Shown here piece by piece: positions 40,750-51,063 of a DNA stretch of 64,000 nt. The position numbers were made by a program, and so were the translations under genes. Under the pieces are notes generated by a model. It was not told the origin of the DNA and did not search any database. It saw nothing but the letters and a program-made list of their open reading frames with translations. Source of the stretch: Prochlorococcus sp. AG-355-J09 (GTDB lineage Bacteria; Cyanobacteriota; Cyanobacteriia; PCC-6307; Cyanobiaceae); the NCBI GenBank assembly GCA_003278735.1, contig QCDO01000001.1:62001-126000 (forward strand), written 5' to 3'. How positions within the stretch are numbered: position 1 is the first letter of the stretch; the number at the start of each line of letters is the position of its first letter.

Positions 40750-41065
40750 GATTTAATCCACCAGTCAAATCATTCATCCGCTCTTTCATAGTTGTAGTTG
40801 ATAATTCATGAGCTTTTTGAATGGCTTGTAGAATGTTTTGCTCTATTTGTTCTTTATTTGCATTTAAGATATTTTCTTGTACTTCTACCTTTAAAGGAAG
40901 TTGGTTTCCACTTATCCAAACTTTTATCATTTCATCATCACTTTTGCCTTCAATCTCCATATTTTCAAGTTCATCTTGTAATTTTTGAGCATCTTGCTGA
41001 ATTTGTTTAGCTTTCTTAAAAGCTTCTGTAAGTTGTCCAAAGTTAGGAAGTCCAAAACCCGCCAT
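40715..41065 (-). CDS. YbaB/EbfC-family nucleoid-associated protein
   Basis: 116-aa protein of the YbaB/EbfC family that binds DNA as a dimer. The first 20 residues ([19 protein letters not shown]) and [19 protein letters not shown] are typical. The gene is the most distal of the minus-strand set murC-murB-ybaB, with a 17-bp gap to murB. Its 3' end overlaps rsgA by 35 bp. ATG at 41065. Confidence 0.88.
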   Translation of the reverse strand: MAGFGLPNFGQLTEAFKKAKQIQQDAQKLQDELENMEIEGKSDDEMIKVWISGNQLPLKVEVQENILNANKEQIEQNILQAIQKAHELSTTTMKERMNDLTGGLNLNLPGFDNSDS

Positions 41066-41082
41066 TTTGTAAAAACGTTTCT

Positions 41083-41976
41083 TTAGTTAGGATAGTCAAA
41101 ACCAATCATTCTTACTTCAGGTTGCAAAAAAATACCTTTTTTTTGTAGTACTTTTTGTTGAATTACTGTTATTAATTCATAAATATCTTTTGAACTTGCT
41201 GAAGAAGTATTAATTATAAAATTTGAATGCATTGTGGAAATTTCAGCACCGCCAATTTTAAATCCCTTTAAACCCATATCATCAATTAATTTTGCTGCAT
41301 AATGATTTTCAGGATTTTTAAAAACACTACCAAAACTTGGTTGATGATATGGTTGTGATTTTGTTTTTAATTTAAGGTTATCTTTGGTTGTTTGAATTAA
41401 TTTTTCTAGATTTCCATCAGGTTCAAAATGTAATCTTGCACTAATAATTGTTAAATCATTTTTTTGAAAAGAGCTAAATCTATACTCAAAATTAATATCT
41501 TTTTTTTCAATTTCAAGTTTTTCATGAGTTTTATTGTTTATAACTTTTACGGAAATAAGATTTTTTGCTAGCGATAAATTACCTATGCCAGCATTCATAT
41601 AAATTGCTCCTCCTAATGTTCCCGGAATTCCGACAGCCCATTCCCCTCCTTGTAATCCATTTTTTGCAAGAGAATTAGATAATGTTGGGAGCATTACACC
41701 TGCTTCAGCTTCAACAATTCCTGAATATGGCTCTATCTTTAGTGATTTCAATTTTTTTGTACAAACAACTAAGCCTTTTATGAAGATATTATTTATTAAA
41801 AGATTTGAACCTGCGCCAATTATTTGACATCTGTGTTTGTTTAAATTAGCCCATTTTATTAGATATGAAAATTCTTCAATGTTTTTTGGCTCAGCAAAAT
41901 ATTCAGCTACTCCTCCCACTTTTATAGTTGTATAACAACTTAAATTAAAGTTTTCTGAAAAATTTTTTTTATTCAT
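41083..41976 (-). CDS. murB: UDP-N-acetylenolpyruvoylglucosamine reductase
   Basis: FAD enzyme that reduces UDP-enolpyruvyl-GlcNAc to UDP-MurNAc. The FAD-binding motif [12 protein letters not shown] and [17 protein letters not shown] are clear, as is the catalytic region [11 protein letters not shown] and [16 protein letters not shown]. 297 aa, so a short type II MurB. murC is 17 bp upstream on the same strand. ATG at 41976. Confidence 0.95.
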   Translation of the reverse strand: MNKKNFSENFNLSCYTTIKVGGVAEYFAEPKNIEEFSYLIKWANLNKHRCQIIGAGSNLLINNIFIKGLVVCTKKLKSLKIEPYSGIVEAEAGVMLPTLSNSLAKNGLQGGEWAVGIPGTLGGAIYMNAGIGNLSLAKNLISVKVINNKTHEKLEIEKKDINFEYRFSSFQKNDLTIISARLHFEPDGNLEKLIQTTKDNLKLKTKSQPYHQPSFGSVFKNPENHYAAKLIDDMGLKGFKIGGAEISTMHSNFIINTSSASSKDIYELITVIQQKVLQKKGIFLQPEVRMIGFDYPN

Positions 41977-41993
41977 AAATTAGTTGTCTATTT

Positions 41994-43406
41994 TTATTGT
42001 TTTTTATTTAAAATTGACCAGAAATTATGACAATCACCAGCTCCCATATTCAAAATTAAATCTCCTTTTTGAGTTAATTCGAAAAAATTCTTTGTAACTT
42101 TATAATAATTATTTATGTAACAAACATTTTTATTTTTTTTATAAATCAGATCAGTGATAATTTTCGAAGTAATTTGATCTTCGTTTATTTCTCCTGCTCC
42201 ATAAATACTGGTTACATAAATAACATCTGCTTTTGATAATTCTTCAGCGAATTCTTTAGTAAATTGCTTTACTCGAGAATACCTATGAGGTTGAAAGATA
42301 GCTATTAATCTACTTTTTTGAAATTCATTATTATTCTTATATTCCTGCTGAATCAATAATCTTCCTAATTTAATCGCCTCTTTTATTTCGTTTGGGTGAT
42401 GTGCATAATCATCATATAAAATTCTTTGATCTATTTGTCCTCTGAATTCAAATCTTTTTTTTGGGAGTTTCAGATATTTTATATTTTTCTTAATTTCTAG
42501 AAAATTTACCCCTATCATTCTTGAGGCTGCTATTGCTGCAGTGATATTAGATAGATTGTGTGATCCTGGAATTGGAATTTTTAAACTACTAATAAAATTT
42601 CCATTTTCATAATATTTTCCAATTGTATACTTTGAATTAATTTCAGTAGGAATTATCGCATAAGCTACGTTTTTAGCCGTAGTGTTTGACCACTTACAAT
42701 TAGAATAAAAATTATTTCTTGAGGTTTCACAATCAAAATTAAGTAGTAATTTTTTAGAGTTTTTAGCGAAACTTTTAAAAGAAGATATGACTTCATTTAA
42801 ATTTGAAAAGTGATCGCAATGATCAAAATCAATGTTATTGATTATTCCGATATCAGACTTATATTTGTTAATTGTCCCATCAGATTCATCAACTTCAGCT
42901 ACTAAGTATTTTGTATTTTCTAAATGACAATTAGAGTTGTAAATAGGAATTATTCCTCCAGTTATTGAAGAAGAATTACGTGTACATAATTCAAGTATTG
43001 TAGATAGAAATGTACTGGTTGATGTTTTTCCGTGGCTGCCGGCTACCGCCAATGTTGTATAAGTGCGCATTAGCATTGCAAGTATCTCTGAACGATGTTT
43101 TATTGATAAATTTTTTTCTCTGCAGTATGAAAATTCTTCATTTTCTGGCTTGATCGCGGAGCTTACAACAAAATTAATTAATTTGTTGGTAAATTTTGAA
43201 ATAACAAATTCTATATTTTGTTGAATTTGAGAAGTAAAGATCACTGCACCTAATTTCTCTAATTTTTTAGTTTCATCGTTTTTAACTAAATCAGATCCTG
43301 AAATTGAGCAACCTTTTTTAAGTAAACCTATTGCTAATGCTGACATCCCAATTCCTCCAATCCCAATAAAATGAAAATGACTTTTCAACAGAAATTTTTT
43401 ATCCAA
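41994..43406 (-). CDS. murC: UDP-N-acetylmuramate--L-alanine ligase
   Basis: First Mur ligase, adding L-Ala to UDP-MurNAc. HFIGIGGIGMSALA (about residues 12-25), the ATP loop AGSHGKTSTSTFLS and DDYAHHPNEI are all standard. 470 aa. It heads murC-murB-ybaB, transcribed away from gap2. ATG at 43406. Confidence 0.96.
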   Translation of the reverse strand: MDKKFLLKSHFHFIGIGGIGMSALAIGLLKKGCSISGSDLVKNDETKKLEKLGAVIFTSQIQQNIEFVISKFTNKLINFVVSSAIKPENEEFSYCREKNLSIKHRSEILAMLMRTYTTLAVAGSHGKTSTSTFLSTILELCTRNSSSITGGIIPIYNSNCHLENTKYLVAEVDESDGTINKYKSDIGIINNIDFDHCDHFSNLNEVISSFKSFAKNSKKLLLNFDCETSRNNFYSNCKWSNTTAKNVAYAIIPTEINSKYTIGKYYENGNFISSLKIPIPGSHNLSNITAAIAASRMIGVNFLEIKKNIKYLKLPKKRFEFRGQIDQRILYDDYAHHPNEIKEAIKLGRLLIQQEYKNNNEFQKSRLIAIFQPHRYSRVKQFTKEFAEELSKADVIYVTSIYGAGEINEDQITSKIITDLIYKKNKNVCYINNYYKVTKNFFELTQKGDLILNMGAGDCHNFWSILNKKQ

Positions 43407-43534
43407 TTTTTATCTTTTACTTAAATCAAAATAACTTCTAGGTAAAATTTTGCTATTTTTTTTTAAAAAAAAATGTTTTTTTTTCTTGAATTAATACAAA
43501 ACTAGACTTATTTGCTTAATAAATTAAAAAAACC

Positions 43535-43563
43535 TTACGTTATTGCACAAAATTCAGTATGAT
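43535..43563 (+). promoter_or_regulatory. Candidate sigma-70-type promoter of gap2
   Basis: TTACGT (43535-43540) and TATGAT (43558-43563) are separated by 17 bp, a good fit to a housekeeping promoter. The distance from the -10 to the gap2 ATG (43600) is 36 bp. Found by eye, so untested; many AT-rich sites in this genome will look similar. Confidence 0.45.
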
Positions 43564-43599
43564 CAGCAACTTAGGTTAATCATTTGGAAATTATTAGTT

Positions 43600-44622
43600 A
43601 TGACTTTGCGTGTTGCAATTAACGGCTTTGGCAGAATTGGTCGAAACTTTATGCGTTGTTGGCTTAGTAGAGGGGCTTACACCAATATTGAAGTAGTTGG
43701 AATTAATGTTACCTCAGACCCTAAAACTAATGCTCATCTACTAAAGTATGACTCAGTTCTTGGTCAACTTGATGGTGTTGATATTCAATATACTGATGAT
43801 ACTTTTGTAATTAACAACAAGACAATTAAATGTTTCTCTGATAGAAACCCAATGAATCTCCCTTGGAAAGACTGGGGTGTAGATTTGGTTATTGAATCTA
43901 CTGGGGTATTTAATACAGACGTAGGTGCAAGTAAGCACTTAGAAGTAGGAGCAAAAAAAGTCATCTTAACTGCACCTGGTAAAGGTGATGGCGTTGGCAC
44001 TTATGTAGTTGGAGTCAATGCTGATTCATATAAACATAAAGATTATGATATTTTGAGTAATGCTAGTTGTACAACGAACTGTTTAGCTCCAGTAGTTAAA
44101 GTTTTAGACCAAACTTTTGGGATTAACAAAGGTTTGATGACTACAATTCATAGTTATACAGGGGATCAAAGAATTTTAGATAATAGTCATAGAGATCTAA
44201 GAAGGGCTAGAGCCGCTGCTACCAACATCGTTCCTACTTCCACAGGAGCTGCAAAAGCAGTTGCTCTGGTATACCCAGAAATGAAAGGTAAATTAACAGG
44301 AATTGCAATGAGAGTTCCAACTCCTAACGTTTCAGCAGTAGATTTTGTTTTTGAATCTTCTAAATCTGTCACAGCTGAAGAAGTCAATAATGCTCTCAAG
44401 GAAGCATCTCTAAGCTCAATGAAAGGCATTATTAAGTATGGAGATGAACCATTAGTCTCAAGCGATTATGCAGGTACCAATGAATCATCAATCTTAGATA
44501 GTGACCTCACTATGTGCATTGGAGATAACCTAGTAAAGGTTCTTGCATGGTACGACAATGAATGGGGTTATAGTCAGAGAGTTGTAGATTTAGCAGAGAT
44601 TGTTGCTAAAAATTGGGAATAA
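43600..44622 (+). CDS. gap2: Glyceraldehyde-3-phosphate dehydrogenase, Calvin-cycle type
   Basis: NADP/NAD GAPDH (Gap2, GapB-like) serving the Calvin cycle. Starts [17 protein letters not shown] at 43600; a longer in-frame ATG at 43543 would add 19 residues that are absent in homologues and would lie inside the promoter region. Catalytic Cys is in [14 protein letters not shown], with the active histidine in [10 protein letters not shown]. 340 aa. The stop directly abuts the thiL stop. Confidence 0.96.
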   Translation: MTLRVAINGFGRIGRNFMRCWLSRGAYTNIEVVGINVTSDPKTNAHLLKYDSVLGQLDGVDIQYTDDTFVINNKTIKCFSDRNPMNLPWKDWGVDLVIESTGVFNTDVGASKHLEVGAKKVILTAPGKGDGVGTYVVGVNADSYKHKDYDILSNASCTTNCLAPVVKVLDQTFGINKGLMTTIHSYTGDQRILDNSHRDLRRARAAATNIVPTSTGAAKAVALVYPEMKGKLTGIAMRVPTPNVSAVDFVFESSKSVTAEEVNNALKEASLSSMKGIIKYGDEPLVSSDYAGTNESSILDSDLTMCIGDNLVKVLAWYDNEWGYSQRVVDLAEIVAKNWE

Positions 44623-45609
44623 TTAAAAGTGTTTGAAAGGTTTGTTATTAAATAATTTATTTTTTTTATTATCTTTAAACTCTATTGATGGTTTGCCATC
44701 AGCAAAAAAACCAATTTCGTAAATATCTTTATCAAGTTTAGATAATTTATTTGCCCAACTTTTTGGCAATGAGAAAACTAATTCATAGTCTTCACCTCCA
44801 AAAAAATAATATTCGTCCCATTTATCTCCTTTAGGCCAATCTTTATCTTTAGGTATCTTTTCATAATTTATTATCGCTTTACAGTGGCTAGCTATTGTTA
44901 AATCTTGTAAGGCCTGAAATAGACCATCACTGCTATCAGTGCATCCTACTCTCTTTATTTTTTTATTGGAACGAGTTTTGAGGAGATTATTTAGAAAATT
45001 TGGATAAACTCTGGGGCGACAAAAATGTTCTATGGACTTAATAATTAATCTTTTATTAAGTGAAAATTCATTATCAAAATTAATTTTATTTTGTATCAAA
45101 AACCCCAGTTTGCTAAGACCATGAATTCCTGTAGTCAAGATTAAATCTCCTGGTTTACATGCGTTTCTTCGTAATTCAAGTTCACCTTGAATTCCAAAAG
45201 CGGTAATTGAAATGATTTTTTCATTTCCCCTTGAGCAATCTCCCCCTAGAATTATCCCGCCATATTCTTTTAATGCTTTGTTTATTCCTTTATATAATTC
45301 TTCAACCCAAATCCATTCAGTTTTAGCAGGCAGAACCAGGCTTATTGTAATACCGATAGTTTGCTTGCTTCCACTGGATAATAAGTCAGAGATGTTGCTA
45401 ACAACTGCTTTCCATCCAAGGTCCCCAGGACAAATAGTAATATCATTGAAATGAACATTTTCTACCAAAGAATCAGTATTAATTAGTAAATTTTCATTTT
45501 TAGTTTTGATTAAAGCGCAATCATCTGAAATTTGGTTTTTAGGCATAAATTTGCCTAGCCTATTTATTAATTCTTTCTCCCCTATATCCTCTAATATTTC
45601 TTTATGCAT
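44623..45609 (-). CDS. thiL: Thiamine-monophosphate kinase
   Basis: Phosphorylates thiamine monophosphate to the active diphosphate. AIRS-like fold: DDCALI near residue 30, NTDSLVENVHF, LGWKAVVSNISDLL, GGDCSRG and TDSSDGLFQAL motifs line the ATP/Mg site. 328 aa. Its start overlaps the cyclophilin stop region by 8 bp on the same strand, indicating cotranscription. ATG at 45609. Confidence 0.93.
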   Translation of the reverse strand: MHKEILEDIGEKELINRLGKFMPKNQISDDCALIKTKNENLLINTDSLVENVHFNDITICPGDLGWKAVVSNISDLLSSGSKQTIGITISLVLPAKTEWIWVEELYKGINKALKEYGGIILGGDCSRGNEKIISITAFGIQGELELRRNACKPGDLILTTGIHGLSKLGFLIQNKINFDNEFSLNKRLIIKSIEHFCRPRVYPNFLNNLLKTRSNKKIKRVGCTDSSDGLFQALQDLTIASHCKAIINYEKIPKDKDWPKGDKWDEYYFFGGEDYELVFSLPKSWANKLSKLDKDIYEIGFFADGKPSIEFKDNKKNKLFNNKPFKHF

Positions 45610-46693
45610 TTAATTTGAGGTTTTCAATTCCTTCTAAAACATCAATCGAAATGATTGTGTCATCTTTAGTAAGCTCTTCTAATACATTAAATCCATCTAC
45701 AACGTAACCAAAGGCAGCATTCCTCCCGTCGATTAAGTTACGACCTGCCGGATTTAATTCTGCTTCATACAAAAAGAAGAAAAATTGCGATGAGCCATCA
45801 TCAACTGCGGTATTTGAATGGGACCATCCTAGAGTTCCAAGTGTTGCAAAAGGTAATGTTGGAGTCTCTGTGTAAAGACCTAAATCTTCAAAAGTTTGAT
45901 TATAAAAAGTATCTTTCTCATCAGGAATTCTAATTTCTAAGGGAACGTGACGTTCTTCATGTGTTTCAGGATCTATGTAACCAATATCTTCGCCAATTGG
46001 ATCACCTGTCTGCAGTACAAAAAATTCTTCTGCTCTGTTAATAGGTAAATCTTTGTAGAAGTTTTTTGAAGATAAATCTATAAATGCTCCTGCTGTAAGT
46101 GGAGCGTTGAATCCATCCACAATAGCTTGCATATCTCCTTTGGAGGTTTTTATATTGACTTTTGCCCTGCCCAGTAATCTTGGTAAATTATCAAATTCCT
46201 GGGGAATAGAGTATGGAAATTTATTTGGTAGAAAATATTCTTCTAACCCACCTATTTTATTTAAAGCATCTCTTCGGGTTGATATAAATGAGTATTTATC
46301 TTTTGATTTAGAATAATCTTGAAGACTTTCAAGATTTTCTTTGAGCTCTAAAAATGTTTTTTCAGCAATTTTCTTTTTATCGTTTGGTAATTCTTGAATA
46401 ATTTTACTCTGGTATTTTTTTAGTAAAGATTGACATTTTGTAACAGTTTTCGCAAGAGCGGGCCATCTTCCTCCTCTTACAAGGTCACTAGTTTCTTCTA
46501 ATTTGTGTTGAAGTTCTTGTAACTCAACTTGCTTGATAGGGAGAGCGTTTCTGAGGATTGCACTAGGATCTTTTACTGCATTCCCAGTAGGTAAATCAGC
46601 TAGCACTTGAATCGGTTTTAAGAGAAAAACCTGTAAAATTACAAGCGATAGAATTAAGAAAAGTTTGTTCTGATTTGATAAGAATTTTTGCAT
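45602..46693 (-). CDS. CYP38/TLP40-like peptidyl-prolyl isomerase, probably lumenal
   Basis: 363-aa cyclophilin-type protein with an N-terminal signal sequence (hydrophobic about 11-32, ending LADLP), a helical region (about 45-150) and a C-terminal cyclophilin domain (from about 175) with [17 protein letters not shown] and [17 protein letters not shown]. This domain order is that of plant CYP38/TLP40, which help assemble photosystem II in the thylakoid lumen. The isomerase residues are diverged, as in CYP38. It precedes thiL in one transcript and is divergent from efp (43 bp). Confidence 0.85.
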   Translation of the reverse strand: MQKFLSNQNKLFLILSLVILQVFLLKPIQVLADLPTGNAVKDPSAILRNALPIKQVELQELQHKLEETSDLVRGGRWPALAKTVTKCQSLLKKYQSKIIQELPNDKKKIAEKTFLELKENLESLQDYSKSKDKYSFISTRRDALNKIGGLEEYFLPNKFPYSIPQEFDNLPRLLGRAKVNIKTSKGDMQAIVDGFNAPLTAGAFIDLSSKNFYKDLPINRAEEFFVLQTGDPIGEDIGYIDPETHEERHVPLEIRIPDEKDTFYNQTFEDLGLYTETPTLPFATLGTLGWSHSNTAVDDGSSQFFFFLYEAELNPAGRNLIDGRNAAFGYVVDGFNVLEELTKDDTIISIDVLEGIENLKLNA

Positions 46694-46736
46694 AGCACTC
46701 TTGCAGGTTTATGATCCTTGGGGATGTAAAATAGGA

Positions 46737-47297
46737 ATGATTTCCAGTAACGATTTTCGCACAGGTACTACCATCGAATTGGATGGACAAGTTTGGCGTG
46801 TTGTAGAATTTCTACATGTCAAGCCTGGCAAGGGTTCTGCTTTCGTGCGAACAAAATTAAAATCAGTTCAAAGCGGCAACGTTGTTGAAAAAACTTTTCG
46901 AGCCGGAGAATCAGTACAGCAGGCTATCCTTGAGAAGTCTAACCTGCAGCATACTTATGTGGAGTCTGGTGATTATGTTTTTATGGATATGACTAGTTTT
47001 GAAGAGACAAGATTAACCTCTGAACAAATCGGTAAAGGTGCAAAGTATTTGAAAGAGGGAATGGAAGTTAATGTAATTTTCCATAATGGTAAAGTTTTAG
47101 AAGTAGAACTCCCTATATCTATTACTTTGAAAGTTACAGAGACTGATCCTGGAGTTAAAGGTGATACTGCTAGTGGTGGTACGAAACCAGCTATTCTAGA
47201 AACAGGTGCTCAAGTTATGGTTCCTTTATTTATTTCTGTAGGAGAAATGATTAAAGTTGATACTCGTAATGACAGTTATCTTGGACGTGAAAATTAA
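46737..47297 (+). CDS. efp: Elongation factor P
   Basis: Rescues ribosomes stalled on polyproline. 186 aa from the ATG at 46737 ([17 protein letters not shown]); the frame is open upstream to 46701, but the extra 12 residues lie outside the family. The modifiable lysine tip is [12 protein letters not shown]. Three EF-P domains are intact. Its stop overlaps the accB start (TAATG). Confidence 0.96.
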   Translation: MISSNDFRTGTTIELDGQVWRVVEFLHVKPGKGSAFVRTKLKSVQSGNVVEKTFRAGESVQQAILEKSNLQHTYVESGDYVFMDMTSFEETRLTSEQIGKGAKYLKEGMEVNVIFHNGKVLEVELPISITLKVTETDPGVKGDTASGGTKPAILETGAQVMVPLFISVGEMIKVDTRNDSYLGREN

Positions 47298-47803
47298 TGG
47301 CTATGAAATTAGATCATGAAGACTTAAATCGCTTAATAGAGAAAATCTCTACAAGTGATATACAAGAGTTCTCTCTAGAGGGAGAAGATTTTAAACTCGA
47401 AATAAAAAGGAATTTATTTGATCAGAACAAAGTTATTAATAATTTAGTCTCTAATACTTCATTTGATAAGAAAACAATTGCTAATCAAAAAACTATCAAT
47501 GATAATATCCCAGTAATTAACGAGCCTGAAGCGCCTCAGGTGGCACCTCCAGGACGTTCTGAGCTAACTGAAATTACTTCTCCTATGGTTGGGACATTTT
47601 ATAGGGCTGCAGCCCCTGGTGAGGAGCCATTCGTCGAAGTAGGGAATAACATTAAGGTTGGTCAAACTATTTGTATTTTGGAAGCAATGAAGTTAATGAA
47701 TGAAATTGAATCTGAATTTAACGCTGAAATAATAGAAATTCTCGTTGAAAATGGGACACCAGTTGAATTTGGTCAAGTTTTAATGCGCGTTAAGCAATCT
47801 TGA
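47297..47803 (+). CDS. accB: Biotin carboxyl carrier protein of acetyl-CoA carboxylase
   Basis: Carries the biotin for acetyl-CoA carboxylase, the first step of fatty-acid synthesis. The C-terminal biotinyl domain contains the biotin lysine in LEAMKLMNEIE. The N-terminal half is a helical and linker region. 168 aa. The efp-accB pair with overlapping stop/start is widespread in cyanobacteria. Its end overlaps pdxA by 24 bp on the other strand. Confidence 0.95.
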   Translation: MAMKLDHEDLNRLIEKISTSDIQEFSLEGEDFKLEIKRNLFDQNKVINNLVSNTSFDKKTIANQKTINDNIPVINEPEAPQVAPPGRSELTEITSPMVGTFYRAAAPGEEPFVEVGNNIKVGQTICILEAMKLMNEIESEFNAEIIEILVENGTPVEFGQVLMRVKQS

Positions 47804-48814
47804 ATTGTTAGTCATTTCTATAGCAGTCTTTATAGCTTCAATCATGCTTTGAGATTGAGCAATTCCTTTGCCAGCAATATCAAATCCCGTTCCATGATCC
47901 GGAGATGTTCTTATAAAAGGTAAACCGATTGTTGTATTGACTGAGTAATTAAGAGCTATTACTTTCATTGGTATTAAACCTTGATCATGATACATAGCAA
48001 GAATGCCATCGTGCTTATCAGCATCTTTTTCATTCCATGCTTTTACGGAAGAATTCCAGCAACTATCTGGTGACAAAGGGCCTAATAATTTAATATCTTT
48101 ATTCTTTTCATTCCATGCAATCAATGCATCATTGAGCCAATCTTTTTCTTCACTACCCAAAATCCCCTCTTCGCCAGCATGTGGGTTTAATCCTGCTACT
48201 TTTAACTTAGGTTTATCAATATAGTTACTACAAAAATCTTTGAAAAGGTCTAATTTAGAATGGATTAAATCTGTAGTTAATTGCTTGGGAACTTCACAAA
48301 GAGGTATGTGAGTGGTAGCTAGTAGAGTATTGAATCTCCAACCTGTAATTGGTGATTTTGCTGTGAATAACATTCCAACATTTTTAACTCCACACGATTT
48401 TGCTAAAACTTCAGTTTGCCCAGAGAAGTAATGACCTGCTATTGACCATGATTTCTTGCAGATTGGTCCAGTTACAAGTGCTGAATTCCGATTTTGCTTA
48501 ACAATTTCAATAGCTTTTGTTAAGTAAAAGAAACTTGAATCACCGTAACTTGATTTAGGGTCATTATCTGATGAAGAAATTTCGAGATCATAAATTTTTA
48601 GAGAATTTGGATTAGCTAGTTTTTCTAAACCAAGAGCCTTGAGGTTATTATATGTACTAAATATATTTTTTTTAGAACCTACCAATGTAAAGTCAATATT
48701 GTTAGGTATTTCATTAGAACAAAGTGCTTTTAAGATTATTTCGGGCCCGATACCTGACTCATCTCCGACGCTTATTACTACTTTCAATTCTTTTTTAGTA
48801 TTCTCAAAGTTCAT
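47780..48814 (-). CDS. pdxA: 4-hydroxythreonine-4-phosphate dehydrogenase
   Basis: Oxidises 4-phosphohydroxy-L-threonine in DXP-dependent vitamin B6 synthesis. Motifs: GDESGIGPEIILKAL near the start, GHYFSGQTEVLA with a metal histidine, LNPHAGEEG and AMYHDQGLIPMK with the other metal histidines, and RTSPDHGTGFDIAG at the end. 344 aa. It is followed on the same strand by an epimerase-like gene 22 bp upstream. Confidence 0.95.
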   Translation of the reverse strand: MNFENTKKELKVVISVGDESGIGPEIILKALCSNEIPNNIDFTLVGSKKNIFSTYNNLKALGLEKLANPNSLKIYDLEISSSDNDPKSSYGDSSFFYLTKAIEIVKQNRNSALVTGPICKKSWSIAGHYFSGQTEVLAKSCGVKNVGMLFTAKSPITGWRFNTLLATTHIPLCEVPKQLTTDLIHSKLDLFKDFCSNYIDKPKLKVAGLNPHAGEEGILGSEEKDWLNDALIAWNEKNKDIKLLGPLSPDSCWNSSVKAWNEKDADKHDGILAMYHDQGLIPMKVIALNYSVNTTIGLPFIRTSPDHGTGFDIAGKGIAQSQSMIEAIKTAIEMTNNSRLLNAH

Positions 48815-48836
48815 AAAAAGTTTTAAATTTATTTTT

Positions 48837-49715
48837 TTAACTATTTAAATAGCAATTTTTTAAGCCTATTTTATAGTTTTTATAAATTAGTTTATATCCA
48901 AGAGTTTCGCATAAAAGTTTATTCGAAACTCTTCTATTTTCCATCCAAAACGATTGAGCTATAGGTGATAATTCCTCTTTTGCATCCTCAAATAAAATTG
49001 GTTTTGGCATTTTTAAACCAATTAAATCGTAGCAATACTGCATAACATCAATTTGAGAACAGGGTTCATCATCCGCGATATTAATAATTTGGTAAAACTT
49101 TAAGGAATTTTTATTTTGTAATAGATATATAATTGCATTTGTAATGTCTGCAACATGAACTCTTGAAAAGACCTGATTTTTTTTAGATATAACACGAATT
49201 TTTTTATTTTTTATTGCTTCAAAAGTAGATCTTCCAGGTCCATAAATGCCAGGTAATCTAAAAATTTGTACAGGTAAACCAGATTCAATCCATTTTTTTT
49301 CGCAATTTAATCTATTAAAACTTCTTTTTTGAATAGGATTAGGCTGATCGATTTCAGAAACCCAACCACCTTTTTTGTTCCCATAGACTCCTGTGGTAGA
49401 TAAATATCCAATCCATTCAAGAGGTAAATTTTGTAGTTTACCTTGAAGACTTTCTAATACTGGATCATTACCATTTTTGTCAGGAGGGATGCAACTAAGT
49501 ATATGGGTGACTCCATCAAAAATTTTTGCATTAGGAACCTTACCATTTTCACTGTTGAAAACAAAACTATTTGGATCTCTGCTTATAGATCTTGAGCTTG
49601 TTAAAACATTGCAACCGAATTTTTTAATAGTTTTTGCAAAAAAACTACCACTGAAACCACATCCTAAGATTAAAAATTTATTTTTATTTCCGAGTAAACT
49701 TGCAGGTTTTTTCAT
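48837..49715 (-). CDS. NAD-dependent epimerase/dehydratase-like protein
   Basis: 292-aa Rossmann-fold protein, with ILGCGFSGSFFAKTI as the dinucleotide loop (about residues 16-30). YLSTTGVYGNKKGGWVSE carries the Tyr-containing element seen in extended short-chain dehydrogenases, and FRLPGIYGPGRS is also typical. Substrate unknown; similar cyanobacterial proteins are only annotated as nucleoside-diphosphate-sugar epimerases. It lies upstream of pdxA (22-bp gap) on the same strand. Confidence 0.78.
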   Translation of the reverse strand: MKKPASLLGNKNKFLILGCGFSGSFFAKTIKKFGCNVLTSSRSISRDPNSFVFNSENGKVPNAKIFDGVTHILSCIPPDKNGNDPVLESLQGKLQNLPLEWIGYLSTTGVYGNKKGGWVSEIDQPNPIQKRSFNRLNCEKKWIESGLPVQIFRLPGIYGPGRSTFEAIKNKKIRVISKKNQVFSRVHVADITNAIIYLLQNKNSLKFYQIINIADDEPCSQIDVMQYCYDLIGLKMPKPILFEDAKEELSPIAQSFWMENRRVSNKLLCETLGYKLIYKNYKIGLKNCYLNS

Positions 49716-49747
49716 ACTAGGCTAAAGTAGTACATATGTATTAATTG

Positions 49748-49978
49748 ATGATGAAGACAGCTCTTAAGCCCGATTTAAAATCAAAAACTTTTTGTGTTAG
49801 CAAAAGTTATCCCCGTTTTGTAGAGAAAGAAGTAAATTTGGTTAATTTTAAATTCTACCAAAATATATTTGTCTTTCTTATTTCATTTTCGACAATTTTA
49901 ATATTCCCAGAATCCCCAAAAGAATTGGAAAATATATGTGAAAGTTATAACTCTAGAAAAATATGCAATGTTTGGTAG
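49748..49978 (+). CDS. Small hypothetical protein with one hydrophobic segment
   Basis: 76 aa from the ATG at 49748 (a TTG one codon earlier and an ATG one codon later are alternatives). Begins MMKTALKPDLKSKTFCV; a hydrophobic stretch (about 40-55) and a C-terminal pair of cysteines (ICESY, KICNVW) are visible. Function unknown. Its stop abuts the stop of the HNH gene. It reads like small conserved Prochlorococcus proteins, but I cannot check. Confidence 0.5.
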   Translation: MMKTALKPDLKSKTFCVSKSYPRFVEKEVNLVNFKFYQNIFVFLISFSTILIFPESPKELENICESYNSRKICNVW

Positions 49979-50380
49979 TCAAGCTGCTTTATATTCTGAT
50001 TCATTTTTTTCGAAATTTTTATCTTTTATCTTAAAATTAGGATTAGCCCATTGCAGTAATCTAATAGCTAATCTTAAATCTCCCTCTAACCAAGCTCTTA
50101 TAGCCATTGCTCTTCGAGGATCATAAAATTTTTGTCGTCTATACCAATACAAAGCATTTTCATCTGATTTGTCCCCATTACAGGAAAGACAAGCAGGTAC
50201 ACAATTTTCTGTTGTACTTAAGCCTCCTTGGCTTCGTGGTATTACATGGTCAATAGATTCAGATGGTTTTCCGCAATATATACAACTTTTTTCTGTAAAC
50301 TTATGAATAGATTTTCGCCATTGTCTTAATCTGAACTTAGGACATAAATCCTCTAAAAACACAGCATCATTAATATGCAT
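49979..50380 (-). CDS. HNH endonuclease-like protein
   Basis: 133-aa protein with an HNH nuclease motif. A CIYCGK zinc pair is followed by SIDHVIPRSQGG, the asparagine in TTENCV and a second zinc pair CLSCNGDKSD. This is the compact McrA-like HNH architecture found both in free-standing cyanobacterial proteins and in mobile elements. No partner methylase, intron or phage gene is adjacent, so its target is unknown. ATG at 50380. The stop abuts the 76-aa gene. Confidence 0.82.
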   Translation of the reverse strand: MHINDAVFLEDLCPKFRLRQWRKSIHKFTEKSCIYCGKPSESIDHVIPRSQGGLSTTENCVPACLSCNGDKSDENALYWYRRQKFYDPRRAMAIRAWLEGDLRLAIRLLQWANPNFKIKDKNFEKNESEYKAA

Positions 50381-50542
50381 TCAGAATATTTAGTTAAATG
50401 AATAATCGCTTGAATATCTTAAAAGTCAATATTTATTTATGTTTTTTGGCCCAGATTTTGCAGTAAAAATATAATTTAGTGTGTTTAGATACAAAACTGT
50501 ATTTATAAGATTAAAAAATTTATTATCTTTTGTAGATCTTAA

Positions 50543-51007
50543 TTAATAACTATATCTATTAAGTGTTTCATCAGTAAATTCTTCAGAAATTTTTTCATTA
50601 GTTTCTTCTAGTTCTTTTTCTAATTTTTTTCTCTTGTTCTCTCTATCTTTTGCCTCTTTTTCTTTTCTTTTTTCTTCTTTTTCTAATTCTCGTATTAGTT
50701 TTCTATTTGGATGAAGATTATCTAAATATTCAACGCAATAACCAAATTTATCTTTTTCTCTTATTACTGTTTCAGTAATTTGCGCAGCAGCATTTTTAGG
50801 TGAAACTTTGAAGATTCCTCCTTTTTGTTTTTTTATATAGGCGTAAGCTGCTTCCCAACTACTTTCATGGTCATTTCCGCCATCTCTCATAGTACAAAAA
50901 ATTTCCGCTCCAAATGTACTTGCATTTACTTTTTGTGTAGTAAGGGTTAGAGGTGTAAAAATTCCCAACGCTAATAGTATTAATTTTTTCTTCTTTAATT
51001 TTTGCAT
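50543..51007 (-). CDS. Exported hypothetical protein with Lys/Glu-rich tail
   Basis: 154 aa with a signal peptide (residues 1-29, ending NAST). The mature N-terminus FGAEIFCTMRDGGNDHESSW looks like a conserved family in marine cyanobacteria, probably the one labelled DUF6554, although that is from memory. Two cysteines (FCTMRD, FGYCVEY) could form a disulfide outside the cytoplasm. The C-terminal 50 residues are a Lys/Glu coiled coil. Function unknown. The 162-bp spacer to the HNH gene holds nothing I can name. Confidence 0.65.
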   Translation of the reverse strand: MQKLKKKKLILLALGIFTPLTLTTQKVNASTFGAEIFCTMRDGGNDHESSWEAAYAYIKKQKGGIFKVSPKNAAAQITETVIREKDKFGYCVEYLDNLHPNRKLIRELEKEEKRKEKEAKDRENKRKKLEKELEETNEKISEEFTDETLNRYSY

Positions 51008-51063
51008 TAGTCTATTATCTTCTATTTAAAAATATCTTTTATTGTGAATATGTCTATAGAAAT

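Noticed and set aside
43543..43599. N-terminal extension of Gap2
   Set aside because: Homologues start at [11 protein letters not shown]; the extension covers the likely promoter.
50381..50542. Possible promoter or RNA between HNH and the exported protein gene
   Set aside because: Generic AT-rich sequence; motif spacing does not meet a standard promoter.
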